Positions 23,746 through 32,835 of a stretch of DNA of 64,000 bases are shown in pieces (within the stretch, counting starts at the first letter, position 1; every line of letters begins with the position of its first letter). The notes under the pieces were generated by a model. It was not told the DNA's origin and ran no database searches. It saw only the letters and a list, made by a program, of their open reading frames with translations. A program made the translations under genes and the position numbers. Origin of the DNA: a virus; IMG/VR virus record IMGVR_UViG_3300033150_001207, positions 1 to 64,000 of that record. One strand, given 5' to 3'.

Positions 23746-23778
23746 ATGAATAAGGTTCGGGAACTCCCCGAAGCCTGA
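23746..23778 (+). other. Possible leader peptide and hairpin before the decoration gene
   Basis: ATG behind CACAGGGGAATAGTT encodes only 10 residues (MNKVRELPEA). It overlaps a TTCGGG/CCCGAA hairpin at 23756-23772, and the decoration gene starts 38 bases later. Translation of the peptide could control folding of the leader. Confidence 0.4.
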
Positions 23779-23816
23779 AGAAAGTCGAACTAATTCTTTC
23801 AGAGGAGTTAAAAACA

Positions 23817-24203
23817 ATGGCACGTTATGAGAATTTTACAGTAACAGACCTGTATGTAGATAATATATACGGTTTACACAGCCTATCAAGCGATGTGGTT
23901 GATTTCGGTGAAGATGCTGATGGTGTTGATGTTAAATTCTACGGTGATACGAGTGGGGTTTATGTATTATGGGATGAGTCGGCAGATTCTCTGTGCTTTA
24001 ACAGCGCTGACATAACCGTTAGTAATGCACAGATTCAGTTTTCAAGCGCCGATGGTGCGCCATTTGTATTTGCTAACGACGGGTGTAGTGATTGCGCCGA
24101 TATGGCGTCAGCTGTATCAAGTACCATCAATGCGGTTGTTAAAGTCAAAGTCGGTGCTACAACCACTTATCTGGTTGGATATGACGGGTACACCGCTGCA
24201 TAG
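23817..24203 (+). CDS. Head decoration / fibre-like protein (128 aa)
   Basis: ATG behind AGAGGAGTTAAAAACA. The motif GEDADGVDVKFYGDTSGVYV, followed by WDESADSLCF, is a repeat-like beta unit common in phage head-fibre and decoration proteins. It ends in TAG, showing that this codon works as a stop here. Confidence 0.65.
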   Translation: MARYENFTVTDLYVDNIYGLHSLSSDVVDFGEDADGVDVKFYGDTSGVYVLWDESADSLCFNSADITVSNAQIQFSSADGAPFVFANDGCSDCADMASAVSSTINAVVKVKVGATTTYLVGYDGYTAA

Positions 24204-24236
24204 GTGTAATATAATACAACACAACAGGGGAATATT

Positions 24237-25172
24237 ATGAAATTGAGTTACGATAACTACCTCGTTACCGGGGGTGCAGGATTTATTGGCAGCCATCTTG
24301 GCGAAGCAATAGTTAAACAGGGCAAGAAGCTAGTGATCCTTGATAACTTAATAACGGGAAAGAGAGAAAATTTAGAACCGTGGTGGGATGAACAGCTTTG
24401 TACATTTGTAGAAGCTGATATTAGCGACTATAATTCAATCCACCCATATTTTGATAGTGTTGATATTGTATTCCATAATGCCGCTTCCAAATGTACCGTA
24501 TGCAGAAAAGCCCCAAATACTGATTTAATGGTCAATGCATGGGGTTCGTTAAATGTATTCAGAGCTTCGCAAAGTGCCGGGGTAAAGAAAGTTATTCATG
24601 CCTCCACTGGTTCTACGATGGAAGGTAATCCGAAATCATTCTATGGTGTAAGCAAGCTTGCGGCTGAAAATTACCTTGCTGTTATGCGAGAGTACCATCC
24701 CGAATTTGTTTATTCTATATTGCGATATTACCATGTCTATGGAACTCGTCAGGATAATAGCGACGAAGGCGGCGTGATACCTATATTTATACGCAATGTT
24801 CTCAATAACGAACCTATTGTTATATTTGGCGACGGTAAACAGGTTAGGCATTTTACTACCGTCGAAGATGTTGTGAAAGCCAATTTATATGTATCCGAGG
24901 TAGATGAATTTAGCTGGTATCCAGAATCGCCGCTTACTGTAGTATCAGATGTAAAGATTAGTATTTTAGATTTAGCACATTTAATATGTGAATTGATGGG
25001 TAAGCCAGATCATGAGATTATATTCAGACCAGAAAAACATGGTGATGTAAAAAACTTTGAATTTGTCAGAAGCTATAATCTTGATGAATTGGTACGGTTC
25101 AACAATGACCTCGAAGGCGAGCTTAAAAAAGTGATAAACTGGTATAGAGAAAAATACAAATCAAGGCGATAA
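24237..25172 (+). CDS. NAD-dependent sugar epimerase/dehydratase, extended SDR (311 aa)
   Basis: Converts nucleotide-sugars such as UDP-hexoses. VTGGAGFIGSHL (residues ~10-21) is the NAD-binding glycine motif, HASTGS holds the catalytic Ser/Thr region, YGVSKLAAE is the YxxxK catalytic pair, and GDGKQVRHF is the usual late substrate motif. First gene of a four-gene sugar cassette placed inside the head genes, so the products probably decorate the virion or host envelope. Confidence 0.88.
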   Translation: MKLSYDNYLVTGGAGFIGSHLGEAIVKQGKKLVILDNLITGKRENLEPWWDEQLCTFVEADISDYNSIHPYFDSVDIVFHNAASKCTVCRKAPNTDLMVNAWGSLNVFRASQSAGVKKVIHASTGSTMEGNPKSFYGVSKLAAENYLAVMREYHPEFVYSILRYYHVYGTRQDNSDEGGVIPIFIRNVLNNEPIVIFGDGKQVRHFTTVEDVVKANLYVSEVDEFSWYPESPLTVVSDVKISILDLAHLICELMGKPDHEIIFRPEKHGDVKNFEFVRSYNLDELVRFNNDLEGELKKVINWYREKYKSRR

Positions 25173-25194
25173 AAAAACAATAGCGGGAAAAAGA

Positions 25195-26364
25195 ATGTCC
25201 GACTTTTACTGGCGTAATAAAGTCTTCAAGAGCGAACTTGGAAAATCCGCATGGGTATATAAAATTATACCAAAAGAATTAACCGTGAGGAAAACCATTG
25301 AGCCTGGACTCATAGAACCGCTCACTGAACATTATTTAAAAACACCGTTTTATGAAGTCAATATTGTTCCATACCATGAAGCACAAACGCAAGAAGTGGC
25401 TGATTTTGTTGCCAAAGGTTGCAAATCAAAAAATATAAGTAAACAAAAGTTCTCGAAACTGTACTACGAGACATTAAAAAGAGTTATAAAAGAGAACTGG
25501 GAATCGGATAAGTTTCATGTGCTATTACAGTCATCTGGGTATGATTCACGTCTTATCTCCATGGCAATCAAAGACAATCATAAAGAACTTGGGGATAGAT
25601 GGCTCGGTGATATAATAATAGTTGAGTCTGGTAGTGAATTCAAGCTATTTAAAAAAATAATGAAACATATGGATTGGAAGCCTTATCAGTATACGGTATA
25701 TAACAACGGTGATAATCCAGATTTGAACATAAATGAATATTACTCTGATAATTTCGATTTCAAAAAAGCATGGAAAAGATTGAATGGATACTCAAGCTAT
25801 CCGATGAATCAGTATGATTTGATTGTTGACTGGTTGTACGATACCAACATAATACCAGAAAACAGAGAGTATCAGGGTTGGTCTGGTTATGGTTCAAACG
25901 AGACAACATTAGCAATTGCATGGAATATGGGTATTCCATGGTATTTCAGACATTATTATTATCACGGGTTATCGCATTTTCCGAGAGAGAACTGGGTATT
26001 TCCGTACTTGCATTTTGATATGCTGGATTTATTACAAACTTATGGGCAGAATTACGCAAAAGAAACATTTAGCAAAAGGGCTGGAATACCAGAATTGGTG
26101 CTTAATGAATTATTTCCTGAATTGCAAAAGATACCCAAAATGTATCTTGAAGATTTAGTGAACGCTGGATATAGGACAATTTCGGACAGCCTATTGGAAC
26201 AGGTTAGCAAAGATTACTTTGCATCGTGGTATGGGAAAAACGTAAACCCGAATGTCAAACCACAGAAACAGATTGATTATTTATCATGGTGGGTTTGCTG
26301 GAGCATGGCGAGTTTTTGTGAGTATTTATTGGAAAACAATTACAACATATTAATAGGACAATAA
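25195..26364 (+). CDS. Asparagine-synthase-like PP-loop protein (389 aa)
   Basis: LLQSSGYDSRLISMAI near residue 107 resembles the SGGxDS ATP-pyrophosphatase loop of asparagine-synthase-like enzymes, with Ser for the first Gly. There is no N-terminal glutaminase domain. In polysaccharide loci such proteins amidate or otherwise modify sugars, so amidation of a sugar acid is a reasonable guess. It sits between the epimerase and two glycosyltransferases with short spacers. Confidence 0.6.
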   Translation: MSDFYWRNKVFKSELGKSAWVYKIIPKELTVRKTIEPGLIEPLTEHYLKTPFYEVNIVPYHEAQTQEVADFVAKGCKSKNISKQKFSKLYYETLKRVIKENWESDKFHVLLQSSGYDSRLISMAIKDNHKELGDRWLGDIIIVESGSEFKLFKKIMKHMDWKPYQYTVYNNGDNPDLNINEYYSDNFDFKKAWKRLNGYSSYPMNQYDLIVDWLYDTNIIPENREYQGWSGYGSNETTLAIAWNMGIPWYFRHYYYHGLSHFPRENWVFPYLHFDMLDLLQTYGQNYAKETFSKRAGIPELVLNELFPELQKIPKMYLEDLVNAGYRTISDSLLEQVSKDYFASWYGKNVNPNVKPQKQIDYLSWWVCWSMASFCEYLLENNYNILIGQ

Positions 26365-26379
26365 CGCAGGGGAAAAATT

Positions 26380-27372
26380 ATGTTTGATGTATTAGCACTC
26401 TGTCAATTCGATTGGGCAAACACAGCTTATAAGTTTTGCCAGTGCTTACAAACACTGGGTATTAACGTAATCGGGTATAAGGGGCAACCTCATGAATTTA
26501 ATTATGTCAATCAGTTGCCTATTCATCTGGAACTTAATAAAGGTATAATTGGCAATAAACATCCGCTTGTCGTATTCGCACCCGGCATGAAAGGGCTTGT
26601 TGAAAAGGCCAAAGTTGTACATTTCTTTGCAAGTACATTTATTGAAACGGGTGTTGATTTATCAAATAAGAAAATAATTGCACAACATGGCGGTACAACT
26701 TACAGGCTTGATCCAAAAGCAAGTAACGAGGTGTTCAATCCGATGGTTACTGCTACAATAATACAGTACCCAACGTTACTTAACAAGGGCGCAAAGAATG
26801 AACACTTAATTTATTATCCAGTTGATACCAATTTCATACAGCCAGATTTTGAACGCAAAGGCAAAAGTAAACTCATAGTGGGACATTTTCCGAGTACATG
26901 CGATTCAAAAGGTACTGAAACCATTGTGAATGTAATGGACAAATTGAAGGACAAATTCGAGTATATAGGTGTACGCAAAGATATTCGCATCGATTGGTTG
27001 AACAATCTCGAAAGGGTAAACAAATGCGACATATTAATAGAAACAATTAAGCCAGAGTTGATGGGAAAAGAATTTGGAAGCTGGGGAAATGCCTGCCTGG
27101 AAGCTGCCGCTCTCGGTAAAATAGTGATAACCAATGATAATTATCAAGATATATATAAACGGGAATATGGCAATTGGTTCGAGCCTATGATAGCCAATGA
27201 CGGTGAACAACTCGAACAAAGATTACTCGAATTGTATGATTATATGGATAAAGAAATATTCCATAAGAAACAAGCATCACGGGAATGGGTAGTACAATGC
27301 CATTCAATATCTGTTACTGCCGAACGCCTGTGGGATAAAGCTTATCAATATCTAAACATCGGGAGAAAATAA
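26380..27372 (+). CDS. GT-B type glycosyltransferase (330 aa)
   Basis: Two Rossmann-like halves; the C-terminal half contains FGSWGNACLEAAALGKIVIT (E-x7-E-like donor-binding region) typical of GT4-like enzymes. Transfers a sugar from a nucleotide donor to an unknown acceptor. Immediately abuts the second glycosyltransferase. Confidence 0.78.
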   Translation: MFDVLALCQFDWANTAYKFCQCLQTLGINVIGYKGQPHEFNYVNQLPIHLELNKGIIGNKHPLVVFAPGMKGLVEKAKVVHFFASTFIETGVDLSNKKIIAQHGGTTYRLDPKASNEVFNPMVTATIIQYPTLLNKGAKNEHLIYYPVDTNFIQPDFERKGKSKLIVGHFPSTCDSKGTETIVNVMDKLKDKFEYIGVRKDIRIDWLNNLERVNKCDILIETIKPELMGKEFGSWGNACLEAAALGKIVITNDNYQDIYKREYGNWFEPMIANDGEQLEQRLLELYDYMDKEIFHKKQASREWVVQCHSISVTAERLWDKAYQYLNIGRK

Positions 27373-28437
27373 ATGAATGTAAAACCGAAAGTAACAATGA
27401 TTAGCTTACATTGCTGCATAAGAGTTGTCAAAGAAGCAATAGCACTAAAGAATCATGGGTATGAGGTGCACGGAATACTCGGTGCATTGGCAATGCGTGA
27501 TGTATTCGATACAATCACCATATTTACGGATGGGGATAGTTTACAAAAAGCGGTTAAAGATTCAAATGCTGATATATTTCATGTGCATAATGAACCAGAT
27601 TGGATTGTACCATTAATAAAATACCCAGCGAAGAAAAAACCTATTATCTGGGATATGCACGACCCTGAACATTTACGTGATAACAATCCGAAACCAGAAG
27701 AAACGACATCTGTCATGCTTGCGGATGGTATTGTACACGTAAGTGAACCATGTATGAAAGCACTACATAAAGCGTATGAATATAATAAACCAGAATGCGT
27801 AATACATTCAATGGTAAATGAAAAGTTTATGCCGCCAGATAATGCAATTATTCCAGACCCAAGTTTTAAATCAATTGTATATGAAGGGGGTATAGACGAT
27901 ACCGAAAAACCTGTTATAATCGGCGAAGACCCATCGGGTTCAGATAAAACGCTAGCCAGAGTAAATTTAAGATATATTATTGATATAGTAAAAGCTTTTT
28001 GTGTTTCTGGGTACAATTTTACAATTCTTTGTGCAAAGAATCTTAAAAATAATAATTATCAGAATGCAGGCGCTTTTGTTGTAAAACCAGTGCCATATGG
28101 TCAGATGTTGTTAGGTTTGCGTTCTCATGGATTAGGACTTAACGGTTCCCCATACAATTCAAGACTGTTGCAATATGCTTCACCGAATAAATTATGGGAA
28201 TATATAAGTCAGGGTGTTGTGCCAGTGTGTTTTAATACAGACGAAAGTTTCAGACTTTGTGAACAGTATGATATCGGATTAAAGTTGACTTCACTTAACA
28301 ATATAGAAAGCCAGTTGACTGAAGCGCCGCAAAAACGAAAGAATCTGCTTAAAGTAAGAAAAGAATTCACAATGGAAAGTGAAATACCGAAGCTGATGAG
28401 GCTGTACGAAAAAGTATTGAGTAATGAAAAAACATAA
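27373..28437 (+). CDS. GT-B type glycosyltransferase (354 aa)
   Basis: Starts directly after the stop of the previous gene. DIFHVHNEPDW near residue 70, WDMHDPEHLR and a C-terminal PNKLWEYISQGVVPVCFNT are GT4-family features. Last gene of the sugar cassette. Its 3' end meets a leftward RNA element at 28445-28564. Confidence 0.8.
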   Translation: MNVKPKVTMISLHCCIRVVKEAIALKNHGYEVHGILGALAMRDVFDTITIFTDGDSLQKAVKDSNADIFHVHNEPDWIVPLIKYPAKKKPIIWDMHDPEHLRDNNPKPEETTSVMLADGIVHVSEPCMKALHKAYEYNKPECVIHSMVNEKFMPPDNAIIPDPSFKSIVYEGGIDDTEKPVIIGEDPSGSDKTLARVNLRYIIDIVKAFCVSGYNFTILCAKNLKNNNYQNAGAFVVKPVPYGQMLLGLRSHGLGLNGSPYNSRLLQYASPNKLWEYISQGVVPVCFNTDESFRLCEQYDIGLKLTSLNNIESQLTEAPQKRKNLLKVRKEFTMESEIPKLMRLYEKVLSNEKT

Positions 28438-28444
28438 TCCTTAT

Positions 28445-28534
28445 AGTAAAACCACCCATTCCGTACGTTACGTACTCACCAATTGGGTGGGGAATAGGTG
28501 GCGTCCTGTGTGTTAGATAAAACCTAACGAAAGT
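28445..28534 (-). ncRNA. Folded small RNA or leader element, copy B
   Basis: Transcribed leftward from the promoter at 28536-28564, it would begin within a few bases of the hairpin GTTAG-loop-CTAAC (28512-28528). It then passes ACACAGGACGCC and folds a GC-rich branched stem closed by CCACC (28497-28501 side) and GGTGG (28452-28456 side). That stem holds inner hairpins GTACG/CGTAC and CACC/GGTG, and is followed by TTTTACT as in an intrinsic terminator. It also sits at the end of the rightward sugar operon, so it may terminate both ways. Confidence 0.6.
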
Positions 28535-28535
28535 A

Positions 28536-28564
28536 AATATACACAATGCAAAGCAATAAGTCAA
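28536..28564 (-). promoter_or_regulatory. Promoter of RNA element B
   Basis: Minus-strand TTGACT at 28559-28564 and TATATT at 28536-28541, 17 apart, followed by TACTTTCGTTAGG. The same TATATT-ACTTTCGTT junction occurs at 58248. Confidence 0.65.
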
Positions 28565-28617
28565 TAAAAAATAATATGTTTGTTTTATTTAATTTTTATT
28601 AACACAAGGAGAAGAAA

Positions 28618-28983
28618 ATGTTACTAACAGCGAAAGAGCGTATTATTCTGTTATCTATTTTACCGAACGAAAACACCAACTATATCACACTCAAAGTTGT
28701 GCATGATTTAAAAATGAATGCAGCTCTCAGTGATGAGGAATTTGATAAAGTAGAGACTAATGAACAGAGTACAAGAATTGAAGGTTTGAATAAAATTCCA
28801 GATAAGGAAATCAAGATAGGAAATAAAGCGAAAGAAATAGTTCTTAACAGTCTTGTCAAATTAGATAAAGCGAATAAACTGACATTTGATCATTTCACGT
28901 TATGTGAAAAATTTAATCTGGGTAAAAAATTAGAAGAATTAAAAAGAAAGGAAAATGAAGATCGAAATAACAGTAAGAAATAA
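28618..28983 (+). CDS. Hypothetical protein (121 aa)
   Basis: ATG behind AAGGAGAAGAAA. Helical, lysine-rich C-terminus, no known family. Separates the sugar cassette from the scaffold gene; no promoter for it was found. Confidence 0.65.
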   Translation: MLLTAKERIILLSILPNENTNYITLKVVHDLKMNAALSDEEFDKVETNEQSTRIEGLNKIPDKEIKIGNKAKEIVLNSLVKLDKANKLTFDHFTLCEKFNLGKKLEELKRKENEDRNNSKK

Positions 28984-29026
28984 CAATGTAACTTTTAACC
29001 CAAACGGATACTTAATAGTAAAGCCC

Positions 29027-29042
29027 GTGTAATTGTTTACAT
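29027..29042. promoter_or_regulatory. Operator-like palindrome before the scaffold gene
   Basis: CCC then GTGTAATTGTTTACAT, with arms GTGTAA and TTACAT. The preceding CCC and overall form match the site at 9831-9846. Confidence 0.35.
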
Positions 29043-29076
29043 GGATACTATGCTATTAAACCCAAAGGAGTGAAAA

Positions 29077-30282
29077 ATGAAAGATCCACGGGAAGAACAG
29101 GCAGAAGAAGCGGTAAAAAGAGGGGAAGAAATTCAAGCTAAACTTTATAATGTTAGCAAAGAGGAAACTGTCCCTGTAGAAGCTTCTAAATCTCAGGAAA
29201 TTAAACCTGATGAGAAAAAGCCAGAAAAGCAAGCCGAGAAGTCTGGCAAAAAGAGTAAAGAGGGCATTGAGCCTACTCAGGAATCCAAATCTGGTAGTAA
29301 AAAACCAGAGGAAGAAACCTGGAAAAGCAAGTTTGATACTTTGCAGGGTAAATATAATGCCGAGATTGCTAAACTCAAAGCCAGAGTAGAGGAAGCTGAA
29401 AAGAGAGCAAGTGAGTGGAGAGATACTGTTGCTGAGATAGGGAAGTATAAAGCTACCGAAGCAAAGCAACGGGAAAAACCAGAAAAAGTTCCAGAAATTA
29501 AAGCACCAAAGATTGATTCTGTTGTTGCGCAACCGCAAAAGCACGTTACTGATGAGGACCTAGAAGATTACGGTCCTGAGCAGTATAATTATGTCAAGCG
29601 TGTTGCTCAAGAGGTTGTCGATAACGCATTGTTCAATTTCAATAAGGCTATTGGCGATGTTATTGAGAAACGGTTCAATCAAATCGAGGGAAGAATTGCT
29701 CCTGTCGCTGATGATTTAAAAACCGTTAAAGCGACACAGGTAAAATCAAGGGAAGATAAATTCTGGGAGGATATAGATAGATTGTGTCCTGATTTACAGC
29801 AATATAACTATGATCCTGCTTTTAACGATTGGCTTGACCAACCGTCTGTTGAGGCTGGTTTTAAACGTAGAGAGTTGCTCAATGATGCTTTCTACAATCT
29901 TGACGCTAACCGTGTTGCTCGACTTTTCAATGCATTTTTAAATAGTTCGCAAGTAAATAAACAGGTTACTACTCAGCCTGAAAGTGTTGCGGTGAGCGAA
30001 CCTGTTACAGAGCAATCGGTAGCAGTTCCATCTGAGCCAGAGACACCAGTTGCTGGCAAACAAGTACCTACTGTAGACATTGAGGACTTGATTTCCCCGG
30101 GTGTGTCAAAAGCTGGGCAGTCAGCAATAGCTGTGGCAGAAAGCGATACCCCGCCTTTTAGTATAAAAACGTGGGAAAAAGCTAAGTCAGATTGGAATAA
30201 TAAGAGAATATCTCTCGAAGACTACGAAAAGATTCATGCCGAGTTCGACGCCGCATTAAGGGAAGGAAGGGTAGTACCATAA
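29077..30282 (+). CDS. Scaffolding-like protein (401 aa)
   Basis: ATG behind AAAGGAGTGAAAA. Highly charged Lys/Glu N-terminal third, a coiled coil at ~90-130, disordered Pro/Val-rich linker at ~310-350, and a C-terminal helical tail; this composition and the place just before the capsid gene are those of phage scaffolds. The segment LDQPSVEAGFKRRELLNDAF (residues ~252-271) is typical of this family. It should guide prohead assembly and then leave. Confidence 0.8.
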   Translation: MKDPREEQAEEAVKRGEEIQAKLYNVSKEETVPVEASKSQEIKPDEKKPEKQAEKSGKKSKEGIEPTQESKSGSKKPEEETWKSKFDTLQGKYNAEIAKLKARVEEAEKRASEWRDTVAEIGKYKATEAKQREKPEKVPEIKAPKIDSVVAQPQKHVTDEDLEDYGPEQYNYVKRVAQEVVDNALFNFNKAIGDVIEKRFNQIEGRIAPVADDLKTVKATQVKSREDKFWEDIDRLCPDLQQYNYDPAFNDWLDQPSVEAGFKRRELLNDAFYNLDANRVARLFNAFLNSSQVNKQVTTQPESVAVSEPVTEQSVAVPSEPETPVAGKQVPTVDIEDLISPGVSKAGQSAIAVAESDTPPFSIKTWEKAKSDWNNKRISLEDYEKIHAEFDAALREGRVVP

Positions 30283-30301
30283 GTTTGAAAGAGGTTTAAT
30301 A

Positions 30302-32167
30302 ATGGCTGTTTACAACCGAGCTCAGGGTATGCCAAATTATTCCGCAGATAGCGGTGGAAACTTTATTCCTGAACTGTGGGCGCCCCGTATGCAAATCAGG
30401 TTTTATAAAGCCAATGTATTCAGAGCTATTTCCAATAATAGTTATGAAGGAGAGATTAAGCAATTTGGCGACACGGTTCATATAAACACATATCCTGACA
30501 TCGACATTTTCGATTATGTTAAAGGTCAAAAACTTCCTATTCAAACACCAAGCTCCACTCCTTCAAGTCTTACTATCGATAAGGGTAAGGCTTTCAACTT
30601 TTTAGTTGATGATGTGGACAAGGTACAGTCAAGACCCGATCTCACAAAAGAGTTCGGTGATACTGCCGGGTTACAATTGGCAGAGGAAATAGACAAGGAT
30701 GTTATTCAAGGTGTTTATTCCGATGCTGATTCCGACAATGTTGGTGCGACTGCTGGTGCAGAATCAAATTCCTATGATATGGGTGCTGCGTCTGCATACG
30801 AAAGTCTCACCAAGACCACAATTCTTGACTATATCGTTGACATGGGTTCTATTTTGGATGAACAGAACGTTCCTAATGATGGCAAGCGCTGGGTTGTTTT
30901 TACACCCTGGGCTGCTGGACTCATTAGAAAATCGGATTCAAAAAGGGTCCCCTGCGTTAGTAATATCGCAGTGTAAATCAGGTGAATTGCTGGAATACTG
31001 AAATGTAAATCAGCAGCCAAGCCCTTAAATGGGAAGGTCCAACGACTAATTCCTGAGTCTTAAAAAGTCTAAACTTTTATGTCGGAGACTTAAAATGAAC
31101 AAATATGATAGGGGAGTATTAATTGGTATGGCTCTTGGGGATGGATATATAAAAGTTAAAAGTGATGCTGATAGAATCAAAAAAAGAAACCCTTCGGCAC
31201 AAATGTCTTTTAGTCATAGCATAAAACAAAAAGAATATGCTCAATACAAAGTAGATAGATTGAATAAAATATTTGGTGGAAATGCTACTTTGAGAACTGG
31301 GGTATATAAAAGTACAAACGGCGAAAGCTATAAAATATGTTATGCAAATAAGAGTAATCCATATTTTAAAGTGTTAAGAAGAATGCTTTATAAAAATGGT
31401 CAAAAATATATAACAAGGCATGTACTTAATATGTTAAATCCAGATGGTATTGCAATATGGTTTATGGATGATGGTAGCCGTAGGGCAAACAAGAATCTTG
31501 ATGGTAAAATATCGTCAGTAGCTTTAACAATAAGTACGTGTTGTTCACGAGAAGAAGTTGACTCTATAATTGACTATTTTAATGAAATATATGGAATAGG
31601 GTTTAAACCAGCATTACACAAAAGAACTAGTTTATGGTCTGTAAGAGCCAATACATATGACTCGAAAATGTTGGCAAATCTTATAATGCCATATATGATT
31701 GATTCTATGAAATACAAACTATCATTTGTTACAAAACTCAGGGAACACGAGCTCCTGAAGTCCAATAATCAGTTATATATTGTTGGATTATGAGATAGTC
31801 TAAACTTACGGAAATAGAAACCGTAAGAAGTTTAGGATAAAGAGCCTAAACGGTAATAAAATTGCTGAAAGATGTTTCCATGACTGGTGATACTGTATCA
31901 CCGCTTCGTAATGGTAGAATCGGTATGATTAATAACATGAACATTCATGTTTCCAATAATGTACTTTCTACCACCGACGGTGGAACCACTGTCTGGTATA
32001 TGCTTTTTGGTCATCCATTAGCGATTTCATTCGCAGAACAACTTGTCCAGACCCGTGCAATTCAGGCACCCGACACATTCGGATATTACATCAGTGGTCT
32101 CCATGTTTATGGATACGACGTTGTTAAACCCGAAGCTTTAGGGTATCTGTATGCGGCGAAAGGCTAA
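30302..32167 (+). CDS. Major capsid protein, split by a group I intron (about 312 aa after splicing)
   Basis: Exon 1 is 30302-30937 (MAVYNRAQGMP to ...LIRKSD) and exon 2 is 31865-32167 (LKDVSMTGDTVSPLRNG to ...LYAAKG). Together they form a continuous capsid protein with a FTPWAAGLIRKSDLKDVS junction as in related capsids. Without splicing, exon 1 runs into a stop at 30974. The precise splice sites are inferred from the reading frame, the terminal intron G and a GGAU/GUCC P1 pairing. Confidence 0.85.
30938..31864 (+). ncRNA. Group I self-splicing intron in the capsid gene (927 nt)
   Basis: The core elements are present in order: Q-like AATCAGCAGCCAAGC (31008-31022), R-like GGTCCAACGACTAAT (31036-31050) and S-like AGATAGTC (31793-31800). 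A P9-type hairpin CTTACGG/CCGTAAG (31805-31829) and a second hairpin TTTAGG/CCTAAA follow. The last intron base is G. The homing-endonuclease gene lies between R and S, a common peripheral site. Confidence 0.85.
31095..31793 (+). CDS. LAGLIDADG homing endonuclease inside the intron (232 aa)
   Basis: ATG behind GGAGACTTAAA. Two LAGLIDADG-type helices are visible: GVLIGMALGDGYI near residue 7 and GIAIWFMDDGS near residue 117, each with the acidic metal ligand, so it is a single-chain double-motif enzyme. It should cut intron-less capsid alleles and spread the intron. The body looks intact. Confidence 0.9.
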   Translation: MNKYDRGVLIGMALGDGYIKVKSDADRIKKRNPSAQMSFSHSIKQKEYAQYKVDRLNKIFGGNATLRTGVYKSTNGESYKICYANKSNPYFKVLRRMLYKNGQKYITRHVLNMLNPDGIAIWFMDDGSRRANKNLDGKISSVALTISTCCSREEVDSIIDYFNEIYGIGFKPALHKRTSLWSVRANTYDSKMLANLIMPYMIDSMKYKLSFVTKLREHELLKSNNQLYIVGL

Positions 32168-32207
32168 TAATTGTTAATCTAAATCTTAGAAAGTAAGGGA
32201 TTTTGAA

Positions 32208-32687
32208 ATGTCAACAACTTATGATTATATTGATGAGACTGATAAACAGTTTCATGGTGTTGATTTTCCTGTCGCTGGGTCTGAAAGGTTCACTGTTGTG
32301 GAACGCACGTTCGATGCGGCTGAAGCATTGGACGATCTTGGTGCTTCCGCATGGGTAGCCAATGATGTTGTGAAACTTATTGATGTTCCTGCAAAAACAC
32401 TTATTCTGGGTATTTCTGTCAGGATTACATCTGCCGAGTCCACTGACAATGCTACTCTCGATATCGGAGACGGGGATGACCCGAACGGATGGGAAGATGG
32501 TATTGACGCAACCACAACCACGCATATTTTCACTAAAACATATGCCAATGGTGGAAGTGTGACCGATAAAGATAACGGTTACTATGCTTCTGCGGATACA
32601 ATTGACGCTGTGTTAGGTGATGTTGTGTGGACTGATGGTGTGTTCAATATTAAAGTAGTTATGGTTAATATGGCTGACGTCAATTAA
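32208..32687 (+). CDS. Head protein of unknown role (159 aa)
   Basis: ATG behind AAGTAAGGGATTTTGAA. Beta-rich, acidic, Thr/Asp-rich (TLDIGDGDDPNGWEDGIDAT). Its place after the capsid gene suggests a decoration or head-completion protein. Family not recognised. Confidence 0.7.
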   Translation: MSTTYDYIDETDKQFHGVDFPVAGSERFTVVERTFDAAEALDDLGASAWVANDVVKLIDVPAKTLILGISVRITSAESTDNATLDIGDGDDPNGWEDGIDATTTTHIFTKTYANGGSVTDKDNGYYASADTIDAVLGDVVWTDGVFNIKVVMVNMADVN

Positions 32688-32699
32688 TCAGACATAATG

Positions 32700-32723
32700 T
32701 GGGGGTCTGAAATATGACCCCCA
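32700..32723 (+). terminator. Strong hairpin after the capsid module
   Basis: TGGGGGTC (32700-32707) pairs perfectly with GACCCCCA (32716-32723), loop of 8. There is no U-run, so it may be an RNA-stability or partial-termination element that lowers downstream expression. Confidence 0.5.
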
Positions 32724-32835
32724 TACGAAATATAACATAGCAGGTACAGTTGTACTCATACCAAGCACAAAGTAGATATTAATAAGTATGAGTAATCTTG
32801 CCTAGTAATTCAGAGCATAGGAGAGGAGAACTATA

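Noticed and set aside
28445-28534. Hammerhead or other known self-cleaving ribozyme
   Set aside because: There is a GAAA after a stem and a GUC nearby, but the CUGANGA core is absent and the stem order is wrong. No pistol or twister core is evident either.
31862-32167. Separate gene starting at MLKDVS
   Set aside because: It is exon 2 of the capsid gene; its apparent start lies at the intron end and has no ribosome site.
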